A DNA stretch of 64,000 nucleotides from Pseudomonas izuensis (lineage in GTDB: Bacteria; Pseudomonadota; Gammaproteobacteria; Pseudomonadales; Pseudomonadaceae): assembly GCF_009861505.1 (NCBI RefSeq), contig NZ_WTFT01000012.1, positions 237,043-301,042 on the forward strand, written 5' to 3'. Positions within the stretch are counted from its first letter, which is position 1, and every line of letters starts with the position of its first letter. Shown here piece after piece: positions 46,432 through 56,395 of this stretch. A model generated the notes under the pieces. The model was given only the letters and a program-made list of their open reading frames with translations, was not told where the DNA came from and did not search any database. The position numbers and the translations under genes are program-made.

Positions 46432-47216
46432 TCGCCCTGCACCTGAAAAAACTGCCCCTGACCCGTGAAGTCAGTCTGTTGATGCTGGCCTATCTGTACC
46501 TGCCGATTTTTGTGCTGATCGCCTACAGCTTCAACGCCAACCGCTCGGCGACGGTATGGACCGAGTTTTCGCTCGATTGGTATGGGCGGATTCTGGCCAA
46601 CCCTTCAATTCAGACCGCGGCGCTGAACTCGATCATCGTCGCCAGTATTGCCACGGTTTGCGCTACAGCGATTGCGCTGCTGGCGGCGCTGGCGACCTAC
46701 CGGCCGTTCTACGGGCAGAAGATGGTCGAGGGCGGGATCAACCTGCCGCTGATCCTGCCGGAGATCGTCACCGCCGTCGCCACCCTGCTGCTGTTCATGG
46801 CGTTGGGCATCAAGCTCGGTTTGCTGACGGTGATCGTTGCGCACGTCGGCTTCTGCATTCCTTTTGCCTACCTGCCGATCCGCGCGCGGCTCAATGACCT
46901 GGACAAAAGCCTGCTGGAAGCGGCGAACGATCTGTATGCCAATCCGTGGCAGGTGTTCCGCCGGGTGACGCTGCCGCTGCTGTGGCCGGCGGTGCTGTCC
47001 GGTTCGGTGCTGGCATTCGTGGTCAGCCTCGACGATTTCATCATGACGTTCTTCGTGGCCGGTCCCGGTTCCACGACCTTGCCGGTGTACATCTTCTCGG
47101 CGATCAAGGCCGGCGTGACGCCGGAGATCAACGCGATCTCGACCCTGATGCTGGTGATTTCCATTGTGCTGGTGGTGCTGGCCTTCTGGCTGGGACAGCG
47201 CGGCAAAAACCAATAA
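46428..47216 (+). CDS. ABC importer permease, PotC/PotI-like
   Basis: A 262-aa permease with about six spans. The EAA loop reads EAANDLYANPWQVFRR; LMLAYLYLPIFVLIAYSFNA and the segment SLDDFIMTFFVAGPG are typical of PotC-type subunits. It overlaps the previous gene by 4 bases (ATGA), and the binding protein follows 19 bases later. Confidence 0.92.
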   Translation: MIALHLKKLPLTREVSLLMLAYLYLPIFVLIAYSFNANRSATVWTEFSLDWYGRILANPSIQTAALNSIIVASIATVCATAIALLAALATYRPFYGQKMVEGGINLPLILPEIVTAVATLLLFMALGIKLGLLTVIVAHVGFCIPFAYLPIRARLNDLDKSLLEAANDLYANPWQVFRRVTLPLLWPAVLSGSVLAFVVSLDDFIMTFFVAGPGSTTLPVYIFSAIKAGVTPEINAISTLMLVISIVLVVLAFWLGQRGKNQ

Positions 47217-47235
47217 ACCCTGGAGCGCTTCAAAC

Positions 47236-48288
47236 ATGAAAACAAAAAGTCTGCGTTTCGCCGTTGCCAGCCTGGCCCTGAGTTGCTTCACCGCCTTCAG
47301 TGCCCAGGCCGCCGAGCCCAAGGAACTGTTCTTCTACAACTGGACCGACTACTACCCGGTGGACCTGCTGGCCAAGTTCGAAAAGGAGACCGGGATCAAG
47401 GTCACCATGGACGGCTACGACAGCAACGAAACCCTGCTGGCCAAGTTGCAGGCCGGTGGCGCCGCCTATGACGTGATCGTGCCGTCGCAGTCGATCATGC
47501 GCACGTTGATCAACCAGAACCTGCTGCTGGAAATCGACACACCGACCCTGCCCAACTTCCAGTACGTGAAACCGGCGTTCCGCGACCCGAGCTTCGACCC
47601 CGGCCGCAAGTTCTCGGCGCCGTACCTGTGGGGCACCACCGGGTTCTCCTATGACAGTGCCCGGGTACCCGGCGGCAAACTGGATGACTCGTGGAAAGAA
47701 TTCTTCGAGCCGCGCAAGGAATTGCAAGGCCAGCTCGCTGCCCTCGACACCTCCAGCAGCGTGATCAATGCCGCCAGCCACTACCTGAATGTCGACGAAT
47801 GCAGCGAAAACCCGCAGGACGCCAAGCGCATCCTCGAACTGCTGCAAAAACAGAAACCGTTCCTGAAGATGTACAGCTCGGACAACACCGTCGACCGCAT
47901 GGCCTCCGGTGAAGTGATCATGATGCAGAACTGGAACGGCTCCACCGCCCGGGCCACCTTGCAGAAGAGCACCATCAAGTACGTGTACCCGAAAGAAGGC
48001 CTGGCGATGTTCCAGGACAACTTCGCCGTACCGAAAAGCGCACCGCACCCCGGCAACGCGAAAATCTTCATCGACTGGATGATGAAACCGGAAAACGCCG
48101 CCGCCGTGTCCAACGCCATCGCCTATGCCAACGGCATCCAGAGCGACAAGCTGATCGACGCCAAATGGCGGGTGATGGACGCCATCAACATGCCCGACGA
48201 ATTCGCCTCGCGCCTGCGCCCTGAAAAGGAATGCAGCAACAAGGCGCGGGAACTGCAGGACCGGATCTGGGCGAAGCTCAAGGGCTGA
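47236..48288 (+). CDS. Periplasmic binding protein, PotD/PotF-like
   Basis: A 350-aa receptor. Signal peptide LRFAVASLALSCFTAFSAQA; the mature part starts AEPKELFFYNWTDYYPVDLL, the spermidine/putrescine-binding-protein opening. LWGTTGFSYDSARVP, SSVINAASHYLN and MMQNWNGSTARA follow the family plan. Putrescine receptors carry specific Trp and Asp ligands; I cannot say whether they are kept here. Neighbouring deaminases suggest the ligand is a nitrogenous ring or amine, not a standard polyamine. GGAG lies before ATG 47236. Confidence 0.9.
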   Translation: MKTKSLRFAVASLALSCFTAFSAQAAEPKELFFYNWTDYYPVDLLAKFEKETGIKVTMDGYDSNETLLAKLQAGGAAYDVIVPSQSIMRTLINQNLLLEIDTPTLPNFQYVKPAFRDPSFDPGRKFSAPYLWGTTGFSYDSARVPGGKLDDSWKEFFEPRKELQGQLAALDTSSSVINAASHYLNVDECSENPQDAKRILELLQKQKPFLKMYSSDNTVDRMASGEVIMMQNWNGSTARATLQKSTIKYVYPKEGLAMFQDNFAVPKSAPHPGNAKIFIDWMMKPENAAAVSNAIAYANGIQSDKLIDAKWRVMDAINMPDEFASRLRPEKECSNKARELQDRIWAKLKG

Positions 48289-48306
48289 TCCGAAACCGAG
48301 TCGCGG

Positions 48307-48373
48307 CCATCGCGAGCAAGCATTGCTCCTACAGGTATTGCGTAAAACCTGTGGGAGCAAAGCTTGCTCGCGA
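48307..48373. repeat. REP doublet 13 (inward configuration)
   Basis: CCATCGCGAGCAAGCATTGCTCC...ACAGG, 12-nt gap, CCTGTGGGAGC...GCTCGCGA, with the CACAGG-type ends facing inward as in doublet 3. It separates the binding-protein gene from the deaminase genes within the operon. Confidence 0.88.
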
Positions 48374-48411
48374 AGAGGCCCTCCCACACAACACAGAATT
48401 TGAGGTAAGCA

Positions 48412-49608
48412 ATGACCCAACCCCGCTGGCTACGCAACGTGCGCCCCTACGGCGCCCCCGCCGAGGACCTGCTGATCGACAATGGCCGGTTCACCCAACG
48501 TCGCCCGGCTTCGACCACTGAACTGCTCGCCACCGACATCGACGGCCACAACCAACTGCTCACCGCTGCCCTGGTCGAAAGCCACGTGCACCTGGACAAA
48601 ACCCTGTACGGCCAACCCTGGCGCCCGAACAGCGCCGGCCCGACGCTCAAGGACTACATTGCCAACGAGCGCCGTGTGCTGCGCGAAGTCGAAGCCCCCA
48701 TCGCTCAACGCGCCGGCGCCCTCCTGGAAAACTGCATCGCCCGTGGCTCGCTGACCCTGCGCTGCCACGTCGACATCGATCCCGAATTCGGCCTGCGTCA
48801 TGTCCAGGCCATGCAGCAACTGCGTGAAAAATACCGCGACCTGATCGACCTGCAACTGGTGGTCTTCCCGCAAACCGGCCTGATCAGCCGCCCCGGCACT
48901 GCCGAGCTGATGCGCGAAGCCATGGCCCTGGGCGTGGAAAACGTCGGTGGTCTCGACCCCTGCGGCATCGACAACGACCCCATCGCGCAATTGGACTTCG
49001 TATTCAACCTGGCCCGCGAGTTCGACCGTGGCGTCGACATTCATCTGCACGACAAGGGTGAACTGGGTCTCTGGCAGATCAAATTGATCGCCGACTACAC
49101 CGAGCGCTTCGGGCTTCAAAATCGCGTCATGATCAGTCACGCGTATTGCCTGGGCATGCTGCCGTGGAGCCAGGTCAAACCCGTCGCCGAACGCCTGGCC
49201 GTATTGGGGATTTCGTTGATGAGTTCGGCGCCAGCCGATTGCGCGGTGCCGCCATTCCTCGCCTTGCGCGAAACCGGGGTGAATGTCTGCCTGGGTTCGG
49301 ACGGCATTCGTGACGCGTGGTCACCGATGGGCAATGGCGACATGCTGGAGCGGGCGATGTTGCTGGCCTTCCGTTTCGACTTGAACAAGGACGAAGAACT
49401 GGCGGCGGCGTTCGATGCGGCGACCGTGAATGGTGCCCAGGCGCTGGGTATCGAAGGCTATGGCGTGGAGATCGGTCGGCCAGCGGACTTTTTGCTGATG
49501 CCGGTGCAGACCCTGGGTGAAGCCGTGGTGTCGCGACCGGTGCGTCAGGTGTATCGCGGCGGGCAATTGATTGCTTCGGGTGGCTGCTTGCTGGACAGTC
49601 GTTTGTGA
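48412..49608 (+). CDS. Cytosine-deaminase-like amidohydrolase
   Basis: A 398-aa metal-dependent deaminase/amidohydrolase of the CodA/AtzC group. The metal motif ESHVHLDKT gives His58 and His60. HLHDKGELG, ISHAYCLGML and LGSDGIRDAWSPMGNGDML are the further catalytic segments of this group. The likely reaction is hydrolytic deamination of a heterocycle. The ATG follows GAGGTAAGCA, a good SD. It sits behind the importer across a REP doublet, and its stop overlaps the next start (GTGAAG), so the two enzymes are coupled. Confidence 0.88.
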   Translation: MTQPRWLRNVRPYGAPAEDLLIDNGRFTQRRPASTTELLATDIDGHNQLLTAALVESHVHLDKTLYGQPWRPNSAGPTLKDYIANERRVLREVEAPIAQRAGALLENCIARGSLTLRCHVDIDPEFGLRHVQAMQQLREKYRDLIDLQLVVFPQTGLISRPGTAELMREAMALGVENVGGLDPCGIDNDPIAQLDFVFNLAREFDRGVDIHLHDKGELGLWQIKLIADYTERFGLQNRVMISHAYCLGMLPWSQVKPVAERLAVLGISLMSSAPADCAVPPFLALRETGVNVCLGSDGIRDAWSPMGNGDMLERAMLLAFRFDLNKDEELAAAFDAATVNGAQALGIEGYGVEIGRPADFLLMPVQTLGEAVVSRPVRQVYRGGQLIASGGCLLDSRL

Positions 49609-51092
49609 AGCGCATCGGCTTGCGAGCCAGCTGCGTGGTCGGTTTCGACGGCACGCAGCATGTGCTGTGGCGCAATGGCGAAGTGGTCTTCGAAGGCTCG
49701 CGCATTGTCTTCGTCGGACGCGATTATCCGGGGCCGGTGGATCAATGGATCGACTACGGCAACGCGCTGATCGGCCCCGGCTTCATTGATCTCGATGCCC
49801 TGGGCGATCTCGACTCCACGGTGCTGACCCTGGACAACGGCGACGAGCGCGACATGGGCCGTATGTGGTCCGCCGAGTATCTGGCGCGCGGTCCACGGGA
49901 GAGTTACAGCCCGGACGAAGAGGTCTTCAAGTACCGCTACGCCTTCACTCAGTTGATCCGTAACGGCATCACCACCGCCATGCCGATCACCTCGATGTAT
50001 TACCGCGAGTGGGCGGAAAACTACGATGAATTTGCCGCGGTGGCCGGCGCCGCCGCCGAGCTGGGACTGCGCACCTACCTCGGCCCCTGCTACATGAGCG
50101 GCATGAGTTACTGGCAGGCCGACGGCACGCTGGCCCACCACTGGGACGAAGCCCGGGGCCTGGCCGGACTCGATGCGGCCGAGCGTTTTTTCCGGGATTT
50201 CGACGGCGCCAACGGCGGCCTGATTCGCGGTGCGCTGCTGCCGGATCGCATCCAGACTTGTACACCCGCATTGTTGCAACGTACGGCAGCGCTGAGCCGC
50301 GAGCTGAATGCACCGATGCGTTTGCACTGTTGCCAAGGGCTCGGCGAAGTGGCGATGGTCGAACACCTGCGCGGCGCCTCACCGTTGGGCTGGTTGCAGC
50401 AACTCGACCTGCTGACCCCGCGCAGCCTGTTGCCCCACGGCATTTACACCCACGGCGACGATGACTTGCAACGGGTGGTGGACGGCGGCGCCAGCCTGGT
50501 GCATTGCCCGGTGGTGTTTGCCCGGGATGGCGAGGCGCTGGTCTCGTTCGGTCGTTATCAGGCCAAGGGCATCAACTTCGCCCTGGGCACCGACACCTGG
50601 CCGGCGGATTTACTGGACAACATGCGCCAGGGCCTGAACGTCGCGCGATTGATGGAAGGCGGTAACTCGCTGACCAGTACGCTCGATCTGTACAACGCCG
50701 CCACCCTCGGCGGCGCCAAGGCCCTGGGCCGCGATGACCTTGGGCGTCTGGCGCCGGGGGCCAAGGCCGACATCACCGTGTTCAACCTGCGTGGCCTGCA
50801 CCTGGGGCCGCTGTTCGATCCGCTGAAAAACCTGGTGCTGGCCGGTCGCGGTGACGATTGCATCGCCAGTTGGATCGACGGTCGCTGTGTGATGCAAGAC
50901 GGTCAGGTCAAGGGCATCGACTACCCCGCCCTGCAACGCCAGGCCCAACGACAATTCGAAAAACTGATGCGCAGTCACAGCGATCGGGCCTTCGGTCAAC
51001 CGGACTGGAAAAGCCTGTTCCGACCGGCCATTCCGTTCGCCGACGACTACAGCGCACAGGCGCCATTGTGCGCCAGTGATCCCCTTCTTTAG
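49605..51092 (+). CDS. Atypical amidohydrolase-superfamily protein (ATZ/TRZ-like)
   Basis: A 495-aa protein with an amidohydrolase-type composite N/C-terminal barrel (VVGFDGTQHVLWRNGEVV; LAPGAKADITVFNLRGLHLG). The first metal motif, normally PGFxDxHxH, reads PGFIDLDALGD, so Asp64 and Leu66 replace the two histidines. Later elements remain: MRLHCCQG, HGIYTHGDDD and LGTDTWPADLL. It may use fewer metals, act on an unusual substrate, or be a non-catalytic partner of the preceding deaminase. Start GTG 49605 overlaps the previous stop by 4 bases. Confidence 0.8.
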   Translation: MKRIGLRASCVVGFDGTQHVLWRNGEVVFEGSRIVFVGRDYPGPVDQWIDYGNALIGPGFIDLDALGDLDSTVLTLDNGDERDMGRMWSAEYLARGPRESYSPDEEVFKYRYAFTQLIRNGITTAMPITSMYYREWAENYDEFAAVAGAAAELGLRTYLGPCYMSGMSYWQADGTLAHHWDEARGLAGLDAAERFFRDFDGANGGLIRGALLPDRIQTCTPALLQRTAALSRELNAPMRLHCCQGLGEVAMVEHLRGASPLGWLQQLDLLTPRSLLPHGIYTHGDDDLQRVVDGGASLVHCPVVFARDGEALVSFGRYQAKGINFALGTDTWPADLLDNMRQGLNVARLMEGGNSLTSTLDLYNAATLGGAKALGRDDLGRLAPGAKADITVFNLRGLHLGPLFDPLKNLVLAGRGDDCIASWIDGRCVMQDGQVKGIDYPALQRQAQRQFEKLMRSHSDRAFGQPDWKSLFRPAIPFADDYSAQAPLCASDPLL

Positions 51093-51104
51093 AGAACGCT
51101 GCCT

Positions 51105-51767
51105 ATGCAAAGCTTCGACTTCAGCCAACTGAGCCCACGGGACAAATACAAGATTCTGATCGGCAGCGTGATGCCACGCCCGATTGCACTTGTCACCACC
51201 GTCGACGGTGAAGGTCGCGTCAACGCCGCGCCGTTCAGCTTCTTCAATGCGCTGTCGGCCGACCCGCCGATCCTGGCGCTGGGCGTGGAAAACTATGGCG
51301 ACCAGAGCCCGAAAGACACCACGCGCAATATCCAGCTCAACCAGGAATTCACCGTCAACATCGTCAGCGATGCCCTGGTGGAGGCCATGAACGTCTGCGC
51401 CGTGCCCTTTGCGCCCGGTATCGATGAACTGACCGCCGCCGGCCTCACCGCCATCCCCGGCACCACGGTCAAATGCCCGCGCATCGGCGAAGCCCCGGTG
51501 GCGCTGGAATGCCGACGGATGATGGCGCTGTCCATCGGCCAGTCGCGGGAGATCATTTTTGGCGAAGTGCTGATGGCCCATGTGCGGGACGAATTGATCG
51601 ATCCGAACACCCTGTACATCGATCAATTGGGGCTTGATGCCATCGGCCGCATGGGTGGCCATGGTTATGCGCGTACACGGGATTATTTCGACTTGCCAAC
51701 CCGCTCGTTGCAGGCCTGGACGGAGGCGCCGGGCGGTGGGGAGCGGTTTTGGCCCATCGCCAAATAA
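51105..51767 (+). CDS. Flavin reductase family protein (FMN-binding split barrel)
   Basis: A 220-aa protein of the DIM6/NTAB flavin-reductase-like group: LSPRDKYKILIGSVMPRPIA, VDGEGRVNAAPFSFFNALS, PILALGVENY and FTVNIVSDALVEAMN. It could supply reduced FMN to a monooxygenase or act directly on a substrate. No monooxygenase partner lies in this operon. It begins 12 bases after the preceding gene with AGAGAA upstream, and is the last operon gene. Confidence 0.87.
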   Translation: MQSFDFSQLSPRDKYKILIGSVMPRPIALVTTVDGEGRVNAAPFSFFNALSADPPILALGVENYGDQSPKDTTRNIQLNQEFTVNIVSDALVEAMNVCAVPFAPGIDELTAAGLTAIPGTTVKCPRIGEAPVALECRRMMALSIGQSREIIFGEVLMAHVRDELIDPNTLYIDQLGLDAIGRMGGHGYARTRDYFDLPTRSLQAWTEAPGGGERFWPIAK

Positions 51768-51782
51768 CCTGCTGCGCATAGA

Positions 51783-51887
51783 CCTGTAGGAGCGAGCTCT
51801 GCTCGCGATGGACGACAGGGCGCCGCGGGGTGTCAGGCTGCCAGCGTCATCGTTGACCTCCATCGCGAGCAGAGCTCGCTCCTACAG
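51783..51887. repeat. REP doublet 14
   Basis: Outward pair with an unusual arm, GCGAGCTCTGCTCGC, matched on both sides. Spacer GGCGCCGCGGGGTGTCAGGC...ATCGTTGACCTCCATC, close to that of doublet 7. It ends 12 bases before the dnaE2 stop. Confidence 0.9.
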
Positions 51888-51898
51888 AAGATGGGGGT

Positions 51899-54800
51899 TC
51901 AGTGGAAATCCCGGCTGCGCACGGTGATGCCGTCGAGCAGTGGACTGAGGTCACTCAAGCGTCCGGCGATCAGGTGCCGCACCTCGCCCTCTTTTTCCCA
52001 GCGCCCGTCGACCCTGAGCAACTGCGAGCCGACCAGCACCTTGCGTTGCCGGTCGGCCAGGTCGCGCCAGACCACGACGTTGACGTTGCCGAACTCGTCT
52101 TCCAGGGTGACGAAGGTCACGCCGCTGGCGGTGCCTGGCCGTTGTCGACCGGTCACCAGTCCGGCAACGCTCACCGGTCGCCCATGCTCGACCTCCAGCA
52201 GTTCCTTCGAACTGCGGCAACGCCGGGCTTTCAATTCAGCGCGTAGCAAGGCCAGCGGATGGGGTCCGAGGGTGGTGCCGACACTGGCGTAATCGGCGCG
52301 CAGGTCTTCGCCGACCGTGGGTCTGGGTAGCGCCACCGGGCCCTCCTCCTGACGGGGCAAACCGGCAAACAGCCCGAGCTGTTTCTCCACCCCCGCCACT
52401 TCCCAGCGCGCCCGATGGCGGTCACCCGCCAAGCCTCGCAACGCACCGGCATCGGCCAGTTGCTCCTGGGCACGGGCGTCCAGTTGCGCCCGTTCGCCAA
52501 GGTCGGCGATGTCGGCAAAGGCGCCTCTGGATCGCGCCGTTTCGATACGTCGGGCATCGTCCTCGCGAAAGCCCTTGATCATTCGCAAGCCCATGCGAAT
52601 CGCCGGTTGGGCGCCGGTGATCGGTTCCAGGCTGCAATCCCAGTCGCTGGCCCGCACGTCCACCGGGCGAATCTGCAAATGATGGCGCCGTGCGTCCTGC
52701 AGAATCTGGTCCGGACTGTAGAAACCCATGGGCCAACTGTTGATCAGCGCACAGGCGAACGCCGCCGGCTCATGGCATTTCAGCCAGCAACTGGCGTAGG
52801 TCAGCAAGGCGAAACTGGCGGCGTGGGACTCGGGAAAACCGTAGCTGCCAAAGCCCTTGATCTGTTCGAAGATCTGCGCGGCGAATTCGGCGCTGTAGCC
52901 GTTTTTTTTCATACCCGCGGCCAGTCGGTCCTTGTGCGGTTCGAGCCCGCCGTGACGTTTCCAGGCCGCCATCGAGCGGCGCAACTGATCGGCCTCGCCG
53001 GGGCTGTAGTCAGCGGCGACGATGGCGATCTGCATCACCTGTTCCTGGAACAGCGGTACGCCAAGGGTTCTTTCCAGTACCACCTTGAGCTCTGGCGACG
53101 GATAGCTCTCTGGCTCCTCCTTGTTTCGCCGTCGCAGGTACGGATGCACCATGCCGCCCTGAATCGGCCCCGGACGAACGATGGCCACCTCGATCACCAG
53201 GTCATAGAACTTGCGTGGCTTGAGCCTGGGCAGCATCGACATCTGCGCCCGTGACTCGATCTGGAACACGCCGATGGTGTCGGCGCGGCCAATCATGTCG
53301 TAGGTTTGCGAGTCTTCGGAGGGGATCGTCGCCAGGCTCAAATCCAGATCGCGATGACGGCGCAACAGATCGAAGCAACGGCGAATGGCACTGAGCATGC
53401 CCAACGCGAGGATATCGACCTTGAGCAAGCCGACCGCGTCCAGATCGTCCTTGTCCCATTGAATGATGGTGCGCTCGGCCATGGCGGCGTTTTCCACCGG
53501 CACCAGCGTGTCCAGCGGGTGCTCGGAAATCACGAAGCCACCGGGGTGCTGGGACAAGTGCCGGGGGAAGCCGATCAGTTGCCCGGTGAGGCTCAGTACG
53601 CGTCGCAGCACCGGGCTCTCGGGGTCGAAACCACCCTCCAGCAAGCGCTCCACGGGTGGGGTTTCATCGCTCCAGTGACCGCAGCAATCGGCCAGGGCAT
53701 TGATCTGATCCGGCGGCAACCCCAGCGCCTTGGCCACATCACGCACCGCGCCAGCGGCATGATACGTACTGACCACGGCGGTCAGCGCCGCGCGTGCCCG
53801 GCCATAGCGCTGGAACACGTACTGCAAGACTTCTTCGCGGCGCTCGTGCTCAAAGTCCACATCGATATCCGGCGGTTCGTCGCGTTCCCTGGACAGAAAA
53901 CGCTCGAACAACATGTTCATCCGGTCCGGATCGATCTCGGTGATGCCCAAGGCGAAGCACACCGCCGAATTGGCCGCCGAGCCCCGGCCCTGACAGAGGA
54001 TTTTCTCGCGCCTGGCGAATGCCACGACGTCCTGAACGGTCAGGAAATAGCTTTCATACCCCAGCTCGGCGATCAGCCCCAGTTCCTTGTCGATCAGCCC
54101 GCGCACCTTCTCGCTCGCACCGGCGGGCCATCGCTGGCGAATGCCACGCTCGGTCAACTCGCGCAGCCAGGAGCTGGCCGTGTGCCCCTCAGGCACCAGC
54201 TCCCGCGGATACTGATAACGCAACTGGCCGAGGTCGAACGTGCAGCGCCGGGCGATGGCCAGCGTTTCGTCGAGCAAGGCGGGTGGATAAAGCTCACGCA
54301 GGATCTCGAGACTGCGCAGGTGCCGTTCGCCGTTGGGGTGCAGGCGCAACCCGGCATCGGCCACCGGCAGGTGATGACGGATCGCGGTCATGGTGTCCTG
54401 CAAGGCGCGGCGACCGCGAGCGTGCATGTGCACATCGCCGCTGGCCACGGCGGGGATGCCCAGTTCCCTGGCCAGGGTCAGCAGATCGTTCAGGCGCCGG
54501 CTGTCGTCCTGACCACGATGCAGCTGCACCGCCAGCCACAGGCGTTCGGCGAACACCTGTTTCAGCCAGCGGCCCTGCCCGACGTCATCCACCGCGTCCG
54601 GCCCCCACAACGCCAGCAGCCCCGGCAAGGGTTCGCTGAAGTCATCGCGCAGGATCTGATACTGGCCTTTCTGCGTGCGGCGACGGGCCCGGGTGATCAG
54701 TCGGCACAGGCTCTGATACCCCTCGAGATTCTCCACCAGCAGCACCAGTTTCGGGCCGTTCTCGATGCGCATTTCGCTGCCGATGATCAGCGGCAGCTCG

Positions 54801-54976
54801 ACGGACTTCGCCGCTTGCCAGGCACGAACGATCCCGGCCAGGGTGCATTCGTCAGTGATCGCCAGCGCCTGGTAGCCCTGTTTTTTTGCCCGTTGAAACA
54901 GTTCAAGGGCACTGGAGGCACCGCGCTGGAAACTGAAATTCGACAGGCAGTGCAGTTCGGCGTATCCGACGCTCAT
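51899..54976 (-). CDS. dnaE2: Error-prone DNA polymerase DnaE2 (ImuC)
   Basis: A 1025-aa C-family polymerase. The N-terminal PHP domain begins [19 protein letters not shown]. The polymerase core holds [16 protein letters not shown] at about residues 365-380 with the catalytic acidic residues, and [17 protein letters not shown]-terminal OB-fold follows ([20 protein letters not shown]). It makes translesion mutations under SOS control with ImuA and ImuB. The start MSVGYAELH overlaps the imuB stop by 4 bases; a longer open frame upstream lies inside imuB. Confidence 0.95.
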   Translation of the reverse strand: MSVGYAELHCLSNFSFQRGASSALELFQRAKKQGYQALAITDECTLAGIVRAWQAAKSVELPLIIGSEMRIENGPKLVLLVENLEGYQSLCRLITRARRRTQKGQYQILRDDFSEPLPGLLALWGPDAVDDVGQGRWLKQVFAERLWLAVQLHRGQDDSRRLNDLLTLARELGIPAVASGDVHMHARGRRALQDTMTAIRHHLPVADAGLRLHPNGERHLRSLEILRELYPPALLDETLAIARRCTFDLGQLRYQYPRELVPEGHTASSWLRELTERGIRQRWPAGASEKVRGLIDKELGLIAELGYESYFLTVQDVVAFARREKILCQGRGSAANSAVCFALGITEIDPDRMNMLFERFLSRERDEPPDIDVDFEHERREEVLQYVFQRYGRARAALTAVVSTYHAAGAVRDVAKALGLPPDQINALADCCGHWSDETPPVERLLEGGFDPESPVLRRVLSLTGQLIGFPRHLSQHPGGFVISEHPLDTLVPVENAAMAERTIIQWDKDDLDAVGLLKVDILALGMLSAIRRCFDLLRRHRDLDLSLATIPSEDSQTYDMIGRADTIGVFQIESRAQMSMLPRLKPRKFYDLVIEVAIVRPGPIQGGMVHPYLRRRNKEEPESYPSPELKVVLERTLGVPLFQEQVMQIAIVAADYSPGEADQLRRSMAAWKRHGGLEPHKDRLAAGMKKNGYSAEFAAQIFEQIKGFGSYGFPESHAASFALLTYASCWLKCHEPAAFACALINSWPMGFYSPDQILQDARRHHLQIRPVDVRASDWDCSLEPITGAQPAIRMGLRMIKGFREDDARRIETARSRGAFADIADLGERAQLDARAQEQLADAGALRGLAGDRHRARWEVAGVEKQLGLFAGLPRQEEGPVALPRPTVGEDLRADYASVGTTLGPHPLALLRAELKARRCRSSKELLEVEHGRPVSVAGLVTGRQRPGTASGVTFVTLEDEFGNVNVVVWRDLADRQRKVLVGSQLLRVDGRWEKEGEVRHLIAGRLSDLSPLLDGITVRSRDFH

Positions 54977-56388
54977 GCGAACCAACCCTGCAACCACAAC
55001 GGGCCGTTTTCGCCAACCGCGCGCCAGGCCCAGCCTTGTTGGCCGGCTCGGGTTTCGATCAGGTAATAATCGCGGCGCACGTCGTCGCCGTCCCACCAAC
55101 CGGATTCGATGCGCTCCGGTCCCATGAGGATGCATGTCGAGCCTTCATGCACCGCCAGCGGTTCGGTCAGCAGCCAGCCCGGTCGTTTCACGGTAGGCAA
55201 TCCCGTACAGGGCTGACTGTCGGCACTGGCCTGCCATGCGCACTCGGGGCGGTGATCGGCCTGAAAGCGCAGGCCATGCACGGCCTCGTCCCCCAGCCGT
55301 GCGCGCAGACGTTCGCGCAGTTGCTCCCAGGGCAAGGACTGCTGCGGGCGGTCGTCGAACAGCTCCTGACACTGGGGCACGAAGGCCGGCAAGTCTTCGG
55401 CGCGCAGGCGAAACCCGCGCACCGGTGCCTCGACCTGAACCTGTTCCAGCCGCCCCCGGGCCAGCTCAAAGAGCATCGCCGGATCGCGCTCGGCACTGAG
55501 CAGGCCGACCTTGATCAGCGTGTCCGGCAACCCTGCATGCTCCAGGTGCAGGTCGAAGCGCTGCACACCGCTGTCCCGGCCACACAGGAACGCCGAGAGA
55601 TCACCGGTCAAGCGGCGCAATGGAAACAGCAGGGCCTGATGGGATTGCACATCGAAGTTGAGTTCGATGCGCACATCGAAACGATCCGGCGGCAGATAGA
55701 ACGCCAGCGCCAGCCGCCGCAACCCGAACAAGTCGTCCAGATGCTTGAGCACCCGGGCCTCGAAACGCCGGGCCAGACTCTGCCGGGGCAACGCCTGCAC
55801 CTGGCTCAAGGTGCGCAGCCCCATGCGCGACAACGCCGTGGCAACGCCGGGTTCCAGGCCGATACGGTCCACGGGCAATTGTCCGAGGTAATGCTGCAAG
55901 GCGTGATCGTCGGGCACCACCAGACCGTCATAGGCATTGGCCAGCATCCGCGCCGCCACCGGGTTGGGCGCGGCGACAATGCGGTGACGAAAGCCCAGCT
56001 CGCCGAGTTCGCTGCGCAAGCGCGCCTCCAATTGCGGCCAGGCGCCGAACAGGCCCAGGCTGGACTCGATTTCAAACACCAGCGCCCGCGGGTAATGCAC
56101 GCTGACCTGGGCACTGAAGCGGTAGGCCCAGGCGGCCAGAAACTGCTGCCAGTGTTCGATCTCGGCGACGTCGTACTCGGCCGTGGCAAAGCCTTTGCTC
56201 AAGGCCTGGGCGGCGCTCATGGACTGGCCGGGACGCAGCCCCAGCGCTCGCGCCGGCCCGTTGACCGCCTGCAACACCCGACGCTGGGCCGGACCGGTCA
56301 GCAGCGCCAGTGGCTCGTCAGGATCGGCGCGCTGACGCAGTACCGCGTCCAGCGCCAATTGCGGGAACAGAATACAGACCCAGCGCAT
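54973..56388 (-). CDS. imuB: ImuB, Y-family polymerase-like mutasome scaffold
   Basis: A 471-aa Y-family-like protein: [59 protein letters not shown] and [18 protein letters not shown]. The catalytic acidic residues expected at the start (DxD) are missing: the position reads LFPQLALD. This matches ImuB, an inactive polymerase that links ImuA and DnaE2 and binds the sliding clamp. The start ATG 56388 begins the conserved strand; the open frame beyond it overlaps imuA out of frame. It lies 7 bases after imuA. Confidence 0.93.
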   Translation of the reverse strand: MRWVCILFPQLALDAVLRQRADPDEPLALLTGPAQRRVLQAVNGPARALGLRPGQSMSAAQALSKGFATAEYDVAEIEHWQQFLAAWAYRFSAQVSVHYPRALVFEIESSLGLFGAWPQLEARLRSELGELGFRHRIVAAPNPVAARMLANAYDGLVVPDDHALQHYLGQLPVDRIGLEPGVATALSRMGLRTLSQVQALPRQSLARRFEARVLKHLDDLFGLRRLALAFYLPPDRFDVRIELNFDVQSHQALLFPLRRLTGDLSAFLCGRDSGVQRFDLHLEHAGLPDTLIKVGLLSAERDPAMLFELARGRLEQVQVEAPVRGFRLRAEDLPAFVPQCQELFDDRPQQSLPWEQLRERLRARLGDEAVHGLRFQADHRPECAWQASADSQPCTGLPTVKRPGWLLTEPLAVHEGSTCILMGPERIESGWWDGDDVRRDYYLIETRAGQQGWAWRAVGENGPLWLQGWFA

Positions 56389-56395
56389 GGCAACC

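Noticed and set aside
47236..48288. Assigning the importer as a true putrescine or spermidine system (potFGHI)
   Set aside because: The family match is good, but co-encoded deaminases and flavin reductase argue for a different ligand, and ligand residues were not verified.
53306..55066. Plus-strand open frame (586 codons) opposite dnaE2
   Set aside because: No motif or SD; dnaE2 has clear catalytic and PHP segments in the sense frame.
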